Source of the DNA: Eulemur rufifrons
Lineage: Eukaryota; Chordata; Mammalia; Primates; Lemuridae
Assembly: GCF_041146395.1 (NCBI RefSeq)
Contig: NC_090989.1
Location: 222,736,843-222,800,842 of the forward strand
Direction: 5' to 3'
DNA length: 64,000 nt
Position 1 is the stretch's first letter, and each line of letters begins with the position of its first letter. Position numbers and translations under genes: made by a program. A model generated the notes under the pieces. That model did not search any database. It had not been told where the DNA came from and saw only the letters and a program-made list of their open reading frames with translations. Positions 46,470-56,759 of the stretch are shown here, one piece after another.

Positions 46470-46985
46470 GTTCCGTCAGGTATTGTAGAAAGGATGTGAT
46501 CCCTGATCTCCAAGATGTAATAGTCCGATGAGGTGATGGGATGGAGATTCCAAAAGGGAGACGCTAATCAGATTTACAGAGTGGGAAGTGAAAGCTATGG
46601 GCAGGGAGGGAAAGGAGAGGTTCATTTCACCTGGGAAAACCATGGAATGTTTTAAGAAAGAGCCAGACCTCAAAGTATGGATAGCATTTAAATAGGCCAG
46701 GATGGGACAGGGGAATAAAAAAATCAGGATTATACAGGTGTAGAGACAGTGTACACAGACTAAGAGGCAAGAAAGTAAAGGATATGCTGAGTGACCAGCA
46801 CATTAGGGATTAATGGGAAGGAAGAGGAGAACAGTGACCAGTACATTAGGGATTAATGGGAGGGAGGAGTAGAATTACAGTTTGGGACAAATCATGAAGG
46901 GCCTTGAATGCCAAGCTAGGCAGTTTGCACTTTATCCTGTGGGCAACTGCTAATCATCAAAGGATGCTTAACAAGAGGGCATTTC
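46470..46985 (-). mobile_element. LINE L2-like region, reverse, with internal tandem duplication
   Basis: The purine-rich reverse L2 order ('caagatgtaatagtccgatg', 'gtttgggacaaatcatgaag', 'ggccttgaatgccaagctag', 'cactttatcctgtgggcaac') is typical of the L2 part upstream of the tail. It contains a 43-bp tandem duplication (next entry). Confidence 0.6.
46791..46876. repeat. 43-bp tandem duplication
   Basis: The unit starts gtgaccagcacattagggat (46791) and recurs from 46834 with a few substitutions (gtgaccagtacattagggat). Confidence 0.95.
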
Positions 46986-47034
46986 TTCTTTCTTACATCT
47001 GGAGGGGCCAGGGAGTTGGTAGCCATCCCAATGC

Positions 47035-47262
47035 ATAGTCCTCAGCTATGGACACACATTAGAATCACCTAGGGAGTAGGTTTCTTTGTTAATGTGTTTG
47101 GGTTTTTTTTTTTTTTTTTTAATCAATGCCAAGTCTGGCCCCTTTTCTGGTCAAATAAATCACTGTCTCTTGGGGTAGGAGCTGGACACGGCTATTTTTA
47201 AAAAAACTTTTTGTGTGGTTGTTAATGTCCAGCCAGGACTGAGAACCACTGCATAGGTGAAA
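47035..47262 (-). mobile_element. MER5-like hAT element, interrupted by a T-rich tract
   Basis: It starts with 'acacacattagaatcaccta' and ends with 'gtccagccaggactgagaac' and CACTG, the outer parts of a reverse MER5-type element. A poly-T block (47105-47122) interrupts it. Confidence 0.6.
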
Positions 47263-47269
47263 CAGCAGG

Positions 47270-48665
47270 TTGTTCATATGATGGAAACTTCTGATATACT
47301 GTGAAAATTCCTTACTCCTAAATAACTTCCTCCTAGCAATCTATGCTGTGTTAAGCACTACCTTCTTCTAAGATAGACAGATAGAGAGGTAGATAGCTGA
47401 ATAGGTAATGAAACACTCCAAGACCTGAATTGAACACAACCTAGACATGAATGCATAAATACATTCACATGATTTAGTTGATTAGGACAAGCATAAAAAA
47501 ACTGAGGGAGAGTGCTGGGATAGTTGTCAGATGTGAAAAGCAGGGTTGACCAGCAAGGCTGCCCAAGACACGTTCAACTGCCTGCTGGCTCTACTTACTG
47601 AGATGCCCATCACCTCTATTAACATAAATGGATTTCACCCTTACAAACCAAATACAGTTTAATAAGAGAGAGAAGTGGGATTGCTGCTGGGGTGACCTAC
47701 CCAAAGAGCTTCTGCTATTTTAAGAACCAGAACTTTTTATGAATACTATATCCCACGGTGCAAGTCACAAAACATGATAACTGTAGGCTAAAAGGTTTGA
47801 AGATGGCAACAAAAACATAAAGTCCTTTGACAAGAAATTATTTTTTTTCTCCAACATATTGTGACCTTGTCTGACTTCTGCAATTATGAGAAGGGAAACA
47901 TCCTAAAAATCCCCAGGTGTCTTGTTGGGGATCAGGCTGGAAGCTGGGTAGCAACTTCCCATTCAGCAAGTCTAATGCGACTAGGGAGGAACCCAGACTG
48001 GGTGTTGGCCTTGATAAAAGGAGGTTGCCCAGATGGAGTCTACATCCAGAAAAGTCAGTCAAGGAGGGAGGAGCAGGCAGATATCACTAACCCAGGCAGG
48101 TTAAGTCCCAAGTGGAGGGCTCACACCAGGGAACTCGAGGACCCAGACTGGTTGACAAGGAGGCCAAGGGTTAAGGACCTGCCCAAGAGCTTAGGGGATG
48201 AGAGATCAGTTTGGCACCAGCACCACCAATAATAGAGCTGATTGATGCTGAGGTACCAACTATAGGGAACAGAGAAGTGGGGAACCGCAGGCTGGGGTGG
48301 GAGACTGATGAGGCAGAAAGCAAAGCACTACTGGCAAAACCCAGTAATTTATAAAGAAAACAGTGTACTCCATTGGGAGTGCATATGCTAAGCGTGAAAC
48401 TCAGTCTTACTACTTTACATTCGCACCTCGTTCAGGCACACAAAAGTGAGAGGACGCTCACTGATGCTTACACTAGAGCCAAATAACGAGAAAAAGAAGG
48501 TTCTTTCTCTGGTTGGAATAAAGAGCAAATGGTAAAACTATAAGCAAAAGAAAATTACATTCTCCTTATCTCCCCAGAAGCTGTGTTGGAAAGCTGTCTT
48601 AATTAGAAGAATTAATGTTTATTTGTCATGTTTATAATGTTGATAAAATACAAATCTGGTAACAC
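47270..48665. other. unassigned intronic sequence
   Basis: There is a short GATA-rich tract at 47374-47405. Otherwise I recognise no exon or repeat. The 123-codon + frame (47861-48232) has no family resemblance. Confidence 0.4.
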
Positions 48666-48669
48666 TAAG

Positions 48670-48912
48670 AGTAAGAATAACATCAGGTTATACGTATAAT
48701 GTGCTCACCATGTGTTAAATGTAGTATAATCTTCACAACAATCTTATGAGATAGGTACTTCTATTATCTCCATTTGATAGGCAAAGAAACTGAGACATAG
48801 AGAGGATAAATAACTTGCCCAAGCCCACACAGCTTGAAAGGGCAGAGCCTGGGGTCTAATCCAAGCTGTCCAGCTCCAGAGTTTGTATTAGCCCCTAGGC
48901 TTAAACTGTTAC
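48670..48912 (-). mobile_element. MIR SINE, nearly full length
   Basis: Reverse MIR: 'ttcacaacaatcttatgaga', 'tattatctccatttgatagg', 'gcaaagaaactgagacatag', 'aacttgcccaagcccacaca', 'gtccagctccagagtttgta'. Confidence 0.92.
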
Positions 48913-48989
48913 TCATGATAAGGAACTACCTTTGAAGGGGTAGAATGAACCAGGAGAATGTAGGAAAATGCATAAGAACATTTTCATCA

Positions 48990-49112
48990 TCTAATATTGG
49001 ATTCATTCACGGAATTCATTCATTCAACAAATACTTAGTGAGCATCCATTATGTGCCATGCCCTTTTGTATATGCTGAAGATCACAGCCAGGTAGGATCC
49101 CTACACATCTGA
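48990..49112 (-). mobile_element. LINE L2 3' end
   Basis: Reverse L2 tail: 'attcattcattcaacaaata', 'cttagtgagcatccattatg', 'tgccatgccc'. Confidence 0.8.
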
Positions 49113-49119
49113 AAGAGTG

Positions 49120-52115
49120 AATAAATGTTACGTGGTATGGCATAATACGTAGTGTTTTGTGGGTTTGGTAGGCCCAAAGCACTGCATCTTTGGAATCTGA
49201 GTTCTTCCACATGTCTGGAATATAATTAGCTCTCTGATGAAGAGTTTCCAACACAACAAAGCTAGCTGCAGAGTCCAGGTCTCAGGGGAGACAGGGATGT
49301 TCGCAGAGAGGCAGCACTGCTGGAGGAAAGAACCCGTGGAGAGCCAAGGAGATCAGGCCCTGCCCCAGGGCTGCGCCGACGTGTTCTGTGTATAAGGAGG
49401 TTACACTGGATGACCCCCAAGGCCCGGCTCTAGGATCTGGGCTTCCAGGCAGAGCCAGGGAGAAGCCAGGCTGTTCTTGGGCATAGTACATGACAGCCAT
49501 GCTCAACAGGACAGTAGTAGTAGCCAGGGCAGCACCAGGGAAGGGCACATGATACTGTAGGACAACTTGGCCAAATTTTTGGTGTAAACCATCTCTCCCA
49601 GAGGCATCCAAGGAACCCCCCCAGACTTGTGCTGGTTTCCAGTCTCTAAACAATGGGAGATTGCACTTCTGCTTAGAGAGCTCCAAAAAGAACAACCAGC
49701 AGGGATGATGGAAGATCAAGCAGCCCCTGAAGATAAGAATTGCCTTATGAACTTTGTGATGTGAGGGTGGGATGTTGAATCAGCCCCCCAAAGTCAGGAC
49801 AGGAGCTATAATCTACAGGAAGAAGAGGACTGGCCCTTCTCTCCCAGGAATTCCCCTTGGGATCCTGGCCAGACTTGTGGCTCCAGCTGGGCCTCAAGAA
49901 GTACGAGGCGGGATTTATCACTGTTAATAATAACTGGCACATGACTGAGTGCAGAACCGAAACGCAGATGGCCAAGTAGCCAAGATTGTCCTTAAAAGAG
50001 AAGGGATGAGTTTGAGTGAAGGAAGGGGGTATCAGAAAGAGACACACACGTGCACTTACAACGTGATTTCAGTACACTCTGCTACACCCCACCCTCCCCT
50101 TGGTTACGCCCAGCCCCGAAGCCTGCCTGCCTCAGATGCTATCACTTGCTCCAAGATACAAAAACCATCCAGACTTTTCCTGCATTAGGCAATTTCTCAC
50201 ACCCCGGCCCCTATTGTGGAAAAGCAATGTTGGGCTTCCCTACAAGTGCTTTCAATTTCCCTTTTTACCTCCTCTTAACCTGACACCTTTCCGCAGCTGC
50301 CTTCCCCTCCCAGGTGGCTTAGTGTTCCAAACTTCTCATTAAGGAGCAGTACCTGAATTTGGTTTTACCTCCCCTCCTTCCTTCCTAAGTTCCTCCAATG
50401 GCTTCCTCATAGGATCAGGTAAAAGGTACTAAGCCACAATGCCCCAAAATGAGAGTGAAGCCAAACTCCACTCAATGACTCTTTTAAATTGTGACTGTTT
50501 GGATGCGCGCCCAACTGCATGGTCTCCAAGAATCCTCAGCCGAAGGGCTCCTGCCCCCACAGCTGGCATTAGGAAAATGGAAGGAACAGTCTCAATTCAG
50601 TGGAGCGCCATCACTCAAAGGGGTTCCAAGATTCTTTGAACTGTGAATGAATCAATCACAGTTGAAATTTTTATAGGATAAATGAATGAATGAAGATGAT
50701 TTTTATAGGATAAAATAGATACCTCCTGTCCTGATTTAATTCAAATCTAAGATATAGAAGTGAGTTCAAATTTGAGTCTGATGTAATCTCACTTCTCTTG
50801 ATGTCAGGAAAATAAAAATATTCTACAAAATACATCGAGGGAAATCAAGGAAGCAGGGCAACTGCTGGCAAAACTAGAAACACAAAGCTGGACTTGCAGT
50901 GTGTGGTCACCTGCACCAGTGCAACCACCTTTGCCTGGGGGAACCCTCCGTTGTGGTACACAACACGCTGTCCGGCTGAAATTTACCTGATCCTGTGTCC
51001 AATGGAGACAAAGCATATTTCAAAATGGCCATGAACGAAGGACACTGCAACTGTAATCAGAGAGGCTTAGGGACTTCATACTCTAAATAAACCAAAGGAG
51101 TGAATCTCAAATAGAATTTCAGGCAGAAGGGGACATATATAGAGACAAAGTGACTTTTCCACCTACCCCCATGTTTGATCCTCCTGTGATGGAATTCTAA
51201 TTTGCAGACTGTTTTCCAACTAAACTCCCTTCACTGGGCTTTAGCACCTTTCTCTCCACTGTGAATTAACATATTGACCAAGGACATATAGGAAGTACCA
51301 TTTGTGTCCCTAGTGCTTGTGGGCAAAATTCTCTGAAACCCACAACTTTCTGTGGTGGGTCCAACCCATGGAGGTGGAGGGGACCAATTTCAAAGGGTTT
51401 CTGCAGCAAGATGACATAAATTTGCAGAGAGGCTCATGAACAGTTTGCCAGATTTCAGCCTGGAATAATTTTATTATCTTTAATTTACCAACCTAGAAAT
51501 GGGTTTATAGAGGAAATTCTTGGTGATGGCTTCTCAGCAGGCAACCACAGCAACCGGCACACTGCCCTGGAGTCTGGAGTGGACTGTTATGTCCAAGTTC
51601 TGGCCTTTGAAAAACCAGATCTGTAATGACTGAAGTCTAACCTGCCTGCTCCACCCTGGAGAGCTCAGAGGAGAATGAATTAACTTCCCCCAGCCAAGCC
51701 AGTAGTGCCAATCCTGAGCCAGAAAGCAGTGGCTGTTAGAAAGAAAGCAAAAAGCGAAGCCACAGTGCCTTCATTATACTATTAAACTGTAATCACCTTT
51801 TCCTATAAGCATCTTCCTGTTTTCCCTGAAGGAGGACTGTTTAACTGCCATGCTGGGCAGAAGTGCCAACTCAGCAGAGAGCATTTCCTGTGGGCCTGGG
51901 AGGCGGTTGCATTCAGCAGGCTGTGGCATGCCCACTGACCCAGAGGCCCCCATCCTGACAGAGGGCTGGGGGTGGGGGCTCAGGGACTGCTTTGAGCTTC
52001 CTTTTCTCAGGGCCAGCACTACAGTGAGGCAAACCAGGAGCTGTTCACGCTCAGGGTCATGCAAGTGGCTTCTTCGCCCCAGCCCTGGCCCTGCTGAGGA
52101 CCCACAGTACAGAAG
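49120..52115. other. long mostly unassigned intronic stretch
   Basis: A pyrimidine-rich part at 50080-50450 may be a degraded L2. A 16-bp direct repeat atttttataggataaa occurs at 50667-50682 and 50699-50714 (period 32). Open frames of up to 145 codons on both strands show no recognisable domain and do not resemble MAM segments. Nothing else is recognised. Confidence 0.4.
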
Positions 52116-52116
52116 G

Positions 52117-52153
52117 GTGTATGTGTGTGTGTTTGTGTGTGTGCATGTGTGTA
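52117..52153. repeat. (TG)n simple repeat
   Basis: TG units are interrupted by TT and CA. Confidence 0.9.
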
Positions 52154-52171
52154 AACATACACTGTGGAAGT

Positions 52172-52353
52172 CACGGGCCCTCAAAGTGTGACCCACAGAC
52201 TAGCAGCAGCAGCAGCCTCTAGGAACTTGCTAGAAATTCTCAGGCCTTACTTCAGACCCCCTGAATCAGACACTTAGTGGGTGGGGCCCAGTAACCTGTA
52301 TCTTAACACACCCACCAGGTAACTCCGATGCCGCTAACATTTGAGAAGCACTG
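52172..52353 (-). mobile_element. MER5A hAT-Charlie element
   Basis: Reverse orientation. It shows 'ccctcaaagtgtgacccaca', 'ccctgaatcagacacttagt', 'gggtggggcccagtaacctg', 'aacatttgagaagcactg'. It is nearly complete. Confidence 0.85.
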
Positions 52354-52649
52354 TGCTAGAGAATAATGCTCTCCAAAGCCAGTCTCGCAGCATACGCAAG
52401 GCCATCTCCCAAAATGTGTCCCCCACAACCAGAACAGGGAAAGGTGGGGTGGTGACATTAAAGAGACATTCCTAAAGCCATTAGCAAGGTAGGAATCCCT
52501 CTGATAATAAATCAGGCATTGCCCCTTCCCAGCTACCCCTAAGTACACTGTAGTGGGCAAGAGTTGGCAATTGTTGGAGATAAATGAAGATTACTACTGA
52601 ATTAGTTCCTTCCTGTTTCTTCTCCTAACTAGACAGCTCAGAGTTGGCC

Positions 52650-52800
52650 ACTCAGTGACACTGCGTGACATGAACCAGCCATTTGAATATTCTAAGACTG
52701 ATATTTCTTCCTCTGTAAAATGGGGCCAACATTACCCACTTGTAAGGGTAAGAGAAGCTAATGTATGCAAAGCCCTGGGCAGAAGCCTGGGGCAGAGTGA
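52650..52800 (+). mobile_element. MIR SINE fragment
   Basis: Sense MIR central part: 'atttcttcctctgtaaaatg', 'gggccaacattacccactt', 'taatgtatgcaaagccctgg'. Confidence 0.7.
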
Positions 52801-53094
52801 GCTGTGAAGACAAATTCATACACCTAACCAGAGGTTCTGGGCCCCATCCTCCAGATCCATTGAGTGTGGAAGGAGGTTTAGCTGGTTTCATTTATGGTGC
52901 AGTGTTTTTTAAAGGAGGCTCTTTTCCAGTCCAGATGATCCGGGCCATCAGGTTTCTAAATGGTGGTGACACAAGGGAGAGAGAAAGGGAAGGAGAAGAC
53001 ACCCAGTGCCTGCTCTTGGGTACTGAGAACCACTTTCTCTTTATATAAATGAAGTTAAGGAGACACTTCTGAAGACCTCACACTTATGCTTTCT

Positions 53095-53235
53095 CCCTGG
53101 GACCCAAACAGTATGGTGTAGTGAGGCAGTGACCAACGCCCACCTGCTGAGTGACCTCAGGCATTCCATGGTGGACTCAGTTTCCTCTTTTGTCCAGTGC
53201 TGGATTATAAACAGGAGTGAGGATGAAATCATGCA
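53095..53235 (+). mobile_element. MIR SINE fragment
   Basis: Sense MIR 5' half: 'agtatggtgtagtgaggcag', 'cacctgctgagtgacctcag', 'gactcagtttcctcttttgt'. Confidence 0.7.
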
Positions 53236-53698
53236 GCAAAAACACTATCATACACAAGGCAAATGTGAGGTCTTGGCACTGAGGTCCCGTTGCAGAATTA
53301 TGGAACCACTTCTGCAAAGCTGGACTAGTGCCATCCAACTCTCCCAGCTCACACATGTCTACCGAGGACCAGAAAGGCTGATGACCTGCAGGGGCCACAC
53401 AGCTGGTGGGTGACAATCACTAGCTGTTCTCTTTCTCTTTCTTCCACTAAGGAGCAATGGGGTGGGGAGCAAATTCTCAGAAGTTCTACCACAGGCCAGG
53501 TAAACAAAGACGGCCTCGGGTCTCTTCCTTGGCCATCCCTTGCAGCACGGCTGAGGGTTAAGAGGAGGATCCATGACTCACGTTTTTCCTGCCGAGGGGA
53601 ATTAACTCCAAGATAACATTACCCATGTGGGGGAAAAAAAAGCCCAGCCAGCGAGGACAAAAGTTCACCTACGGCTCTTCTCCACGGAGCCACCTTAC

Positions 53699-53812
53699 CT
53701 TCCTCATTTAAAATCCACGGCAAAAACTCAAACACCGAGTCGAAGCCACAAGTGTTCTCTTCAAAGGCACAGGACCCAGAGGGCAGGTCCAGGGCACTAG
53801 CGAGCTGCAGGG
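53699..53812 (-). CDS. MAMDC2: MAMDC2 coding exon 2 (signal-peptide end and start of first MAM domain)
   Basis: This 114-nt exon is bounded by CCCGCAG at the acceptor and GAAG|GTAAGG at the donor. With the single G from exon 1 it encodes residues 12-49 plus the first base of codon 50. The end of the hydrophobic signal (ALQLASA) has an A-S-A cleavage motif before LDLP, so cleavage after residue 18 is likely. GSCAFEENTCGFD follows with Cys26 and Cys33. This is the family's opening signature for the first MAM domain (C-x-F-E ... C-G-F), and the exon ends in LPWILNEEG. MAMDC2 is a secreted, proteoglycan-type extracellular protein of about 686 residues with four MAM domains in human, so only about 7% of the protein is here. 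Both introns are phase 1. Residues match the human protein as I remember it, with several conservative changes. Confidence 0.95.
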
Positions 53813-54168
53813 CTGCGGGCACAAAGCGAGTTTCAGTTCAGTTTGGGCTCCCATACGCGAGCATTTGCACCAACTGGGGCACCGCGGGGAGACGACCTGG
53901 TGAAAGCGTGGGGAAGGCGTGCAGCAGGGGCGGGAGGGGAATGAGCTACTACACGCCCCCCCTCCCCGCGACACACACTCCCGGCGCCTACTCTGCGCGA
54001 CCCCACGCCCACCCCACTGGCCTTGGCTAGGAGAGGGAGGCTGGCGGCTGCGGAGAAGGACCGCGAGGCACCTCAGCCCAGCACAGCCAGCCAGGCCACC
54101 CGGGGCAGCAGGAGCCGGAGCGAGTCGCCAGAGCGCCCCCCGGGGGTGTCCCCAGGTCCAGCCCTTAC
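53813..54168 (-). other. MAMDC2: MAMDC2 intron 1
   Basis: A 356-nt GC-rich phase-1 intron, donor GTAAGG next to CAAG and acceptor CCCGCAG. It lies inside the CpG island. Long open frames crossing it on both strands are composition artefacts. Confidence 0.9.
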
Positions 54169-54202
54169 CTTGCACCGCCAGGAGGACGACCCTTAGCAGC
54201 AT
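54169..54202 (-). CDS. MAMDC2: MAMDC2 coding exon 1 (translation start and signal peptide)
   Basis: The coding part is 34 nt: the ATG at 54202-54200 followed by LLRVVLLAVQ and one G of the next codon, then donor GTAAGG. The start is well supported. The context is ACCATGC with A at -3, and no other ATG occurs on this strand for about 460 nt upstream (the next is at 54666-54664). The decapeptide is the hydrophobic core of a secretory signal completed in exon 2 after an intron of 356 nt. The reading frame continues across the phase-1 joint to ALQLASALDL, as expected for MAMDC2. Splitting the signal peptide over two exons at a phase-1 intron is usual for extracellular modular proteins. Confidence 0.95.
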
Positions 54203-54540
54203 GGTCGCGCTTCAGGGAGAAAGGCTGGGAAGGAGTGCAAGCTGCCAGCCCGTTGGGACAGGCTGCTCCTGGTGAAAGGATGCGTGGGGGGCGGGGGCGC
54301 CGGAGACCCGGGGACCCAGGGAGGGAGGCAAAGCGTGCGCCTGGAGCTGCCCAACTTTGCAGAGCGGCTCCCGGAGCCGAGCCGCGCGCTGGAGGCGCCC
54401 GAATGCAGAGCGCCGCGGCGCTGAGCTGCAGCCGCGGGTCAGACCGCCGCCAGCTGGTCCTGGGCGACGACGGGGCCGGGCAGGGAGGAGACAACTGCAC
54501 ACTTTTGAAAGGCCGGCCACGACTGGCTGGGAGAGGAGAG
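54203..54540 (-). promoter_or_regulatory. MAMDC2: MAMDC2 5' untranslated region (inferred)
   Basis: GC-rich sequence between the ATG and the presumed start site. It has no upstream ATG. Open frames of about 100 codons seen here start only with GTG and are not credible. The right limit is inferred from the TATA-like element. Confidence 0.45.
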
Positions 54541-54559
54541 GCCGGCACGCAGTGCCTTC

Positions 54560-54670
54560 TCAGGATTTTAAAGCTTGGGACCAGACCCCTTGCAGACACT
54601 TGGAAGGGGCAGGCCTTCCAGGAGCCTCTCCGCTGGGCTGGGACAGGAGGCGCCCGCCCCGCCCATCCGC
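54560..54670 (-). promoter_or_regulatory. MAMDC2: candidate core promoter: TATA-like box and GC boxes
   Basis: Reading the minus strand, TTTAAAA lies at 54572-54566. Upstream are overlapping GC boxes (cccgccccgccc on the + strand, 54653-54664). A start site about 30 nt after the TATA-like box, near 54540, would give a 5' UTR of about 340 nt. No transcript end was available to confirm it. Confidence 0.4.
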
Positions 54671-55002
54671 GGTGGGAACCAGCTTATTTCTGGGGACAGC
54701 CTCCCGGCATCTGGCATGTCAGCCCCGCAGGGCTGGCCCTAATTTTAACTTCTCCCCAGAATGGAAGAGGGTGCAATTCTCCTAGGACAGCCTAGGGGAA
54801 AATTTGGAAACAGCTGGGTGGAATGTGCTTTATATCTCAGGAGTTTCAGCCCAGTAATGCTAGCCCTGGAATACCACCCCTCTTTTTAGCCGTTGGAATG
54901 TCTGGCATGCCTGGTGCTCACCATTCCCTCTGTCCAGTGAAATGGGGGCATTCCTCCTCTCCAAAGAGCCATGGTAGATTGATTAGCAGAGGGTTCTAAA
55001 CT

Positions 55003-55047
55003 GGGGTGTGGAGGGTGTGTGTGGGGGGGGGGGTGTTGGGCAGGGGG
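55003..55047 (+). repeat. G-rich tract with G-quadruplex pattern
   Basis: Four or more G runs occur within 45 bp: GGGG, GGG, eleven G (55023-55033), GGG, GGGGG. The sequence fits a G3+N1-7 quadruplex motif on the + strand. Confidence 0.8.
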
Positions 55048-55128
55048 TGACTTCTAAGGAACCTATTCGCTACAAGTTTGCTTTGAGCACTAGGTGAGTA
55101 TCCAACAATATTCTCTTCCAGTAAAGAC

Positions 55129-55157
55129 TTCTTCTTCCTCTCCTCCTCCTCCTCCTT
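55129..55157. repeat. (TCC)n / TTC pyrimidine tract
   Basis: TTC and TCC units occur in a run of about 29 bp. Confidence 0.9.
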
Positions 55158-55199
55158 TATTCTCTTTATAATTTTGTGTAGGCAATTTTGTGAAGAGGG

Positions 55200-55368
55200 C
55201 AGTGGTTCTAAAACTTTAGGGTGCATCAGAATCCCCTGGGGGCCTTCAAGGTCAGAGTTTCTGTTCCAGTGGATCTGGACGGGGACCTGAGATTCTGCAC
55301 CCTCCTAACAAGTTTCCAGATGCTGCTGTGGATGCAGCTGGTCTGGGACAACACTTTGAGAATCACTG
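55200..55368 (+). mobile_element. MER5A hAT-Charlie element, nearly complete
   Basis: It starts CAGTGGTTCTAAAACTTT and ends with 'caacactttgagaatcactg', giving an 18-bp imperfect terminal inverted repeat. Internal 'gggtgcatcagaatcccctg' and 'ctaacaagtttccagatgct' are diagnostic. Confidence 0.92.
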
Positions 55369-55384
55369 GCCTAGCAAACTCCTG

Positions 55385-56400
55385 TTCAGCCATCAAAGCC
55401 CTACTTGCAGGTCTTCACCTGGCTTCCAGACTCCTGGCTTTCCTTTTCACTGGCAGCTCCTCCTTGGTCTCCTTTGCTATTTGTTCTCTACGACCCCTTA
55501 ACACTGGGGAGTGTCTCCAAGTTCTACCCTTTAATCTCCTGCTTGTCTCTACCCACTCCCTCAGTGATTTCATCCGGTGTCATCATTTTAAATACCAAAT
55601 ATGGGCTGATAAGTCCCAAATTTATATTTCTAGCCCAGACTGCTCACTAATGCTAGACTCTTGGACCTCAATAATTGGCCATCAATTGGATGCTTCAAAG
55701 CTATGTCATACTTCATGGGTCCCAACATAAAAGCCTCATATTCCTTCCCCAAACTGCCCTCCCTGCAGCCTCCTCATCTCAGTTAAAAGAACTATTTTCC
55801 TCTAGTGGTACAGGACAGAAAACACAGGCATCCTGAGCCCGTCTCTTCCTCTCAAGACATTACCAATTCCTGTCAGTTCAGGATTCAACAAACAGCAGGT
55901 GCTGACCATACTCCATGTCTGTGGTGATGCCTGATCCAAGCTGCCATCACTGTTAGCTTGGGATACCACAGTGGCTTCCTAAGCATGGTCTCCTTCTTCT
56001 GCCTTGCCTGCCCTACGTCCATTCTTAACACAGTAGTCAGGGGCATCCTCTGAGTATGGAACATGGGCCAAGTCACTCTTTGGCTCAAGACCCAACAACT
56101 TCCCAAATCATTTAGCAAAATCCCAAGTCTCCACAATGACTTACCAGGTCCTACAAGACCTACCCTCCCCTGACCCCCTGCCAGTTTCTCTGACCTCAGC
56201 TGCCCTGCTTACTCCTCTAGTCTCATCCTCAAACACGGTCCAGCTGTCCTCTCAGAACTTCGCACTTGCTGTTCCCTCTGCTTGAAATGTTCTTCCACAA
56301 AGAGCCACAGGCCTCGCTGCCTAGTGAGGTCTTCAATGAGATATCGCCTTTAGTATCAGAAATTTACTAGCTTTCTCTCTAATAATGAAAAAATGTCCAG
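55385..56400 (+). mobile_element. long LINE L2 copy
   Basis: Blocks in order: 'ctccctcagtgatttcatcc', 'aatatgggctgataagtccc', 'agtcaggggcatcctctgag', 'tcactctttggctcaagacc', 'ctgttccctctgcttgaaat', 'agtgaggtcttcaatgagat'. A 102-codon open frame and its neighbours lie inside this repeat. Confidence 0.85.
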
Positions 56401-56529
56401 GACCCTTCTTTAAAAGTTTGTACAAATTTTCATGAGTTTTCTGTAAGCAGTGACTCAAATAATCTAAAATGTATTTAGTGTATGCTATTTGGTGTATGTG
56501 TGTGTTTATATGTTTTGCCTCAGGTAGTA

Positions 56530-56757
56530 GCTAATAATAATGAACATTTGTTATATTTACCATTATAAATGTTTTATATAGATAATGTCATTTAACTTTC
56601 TCGAAGACTTTATGGGGTAGATATGTTTATTATCCCCATTTAATAGATTGGGAAACTGAGGTGCAGAGCCCAACAACAGCAAGTATTAGAGAGAAGATTC
56701 AAACCCAGATCTGCTTTATTCCAAAAGCCTATTTTCTCAACCCGACAAGCCTGTTTC
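56530..56757 (-). mobile_element. MIR SINE
   Basis: Reverse MIR: 'tttatggggtagatatgttt', 'attatccccatttaatagat', 'tgggaaactgaggtgcagag', 'agattcaaacccagatctgc'. Confidence 0.9.
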
Positions 56758-56759
56758 CC

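Larger units (their letters stand above)
1..53698 (-). other. MAMDC2: MAMDC2 intron 2 (5' part, runs off the left edge)
   Basis: This stretch begins at the splice donor (GTAAGG on the minus strand, 53698-53693) that follows coding exon 2. I searched by eye on the minus strand for the next MAM-domain coding segment (tyrosine-rich strand, then the SPDL and EEWSCLRL-type motifs expected from the family) and saw none. The whole stretch is therefore read as intron. MAMDC2 is a very long gene in human, so an intron of this size is expected. The content is repeats, listed separately, plus unassigned sequence. An alternative exon, or an antisense lncRNA such as the one known in human at this locus, cannot be excluded from sequence alone. 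Confidence 0.75.
53830..54720. promoter_or_regulatory. MAMDC2: CpG island covering MAMDC2 exon 1 and promoter
   Basis: CpG dinucleotides are dense from about 53830 to 54720, particularly 53880-54150 and 54280-54490, in contrast to CpG-poor flanks. This is the usual mark of a mammalian gene start and is consistent with the exon 1 assignment. Confidence 0.85.
54720..55195. other. promoter-upstream flank with G-rich and pyrimidine tracts
   Basis: The stretch includes the E-box cagctg at 54812. It also holds the G tract and TCC tract listed separately. No gene was found. Confidence 0.5.

Noticed and set aside
53708..54202. A 164-codon minus-strand frame running from the MAMDC2 ATG straight through intron 1
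   Set aside because: Only the first 11 codons are coding. The frame crosses a clear GTAAGG donor and is kept open by GC-rich intron sequence.
54165..54795. Several open frames of 100-186 codons on both strands in the CpG island
   Set aside because: Minus-strand frames begin with GTG only, and the + strand frames overlap each other in different frames. This is typical of GC-rich non-coding DNA, where stop codons are rare.
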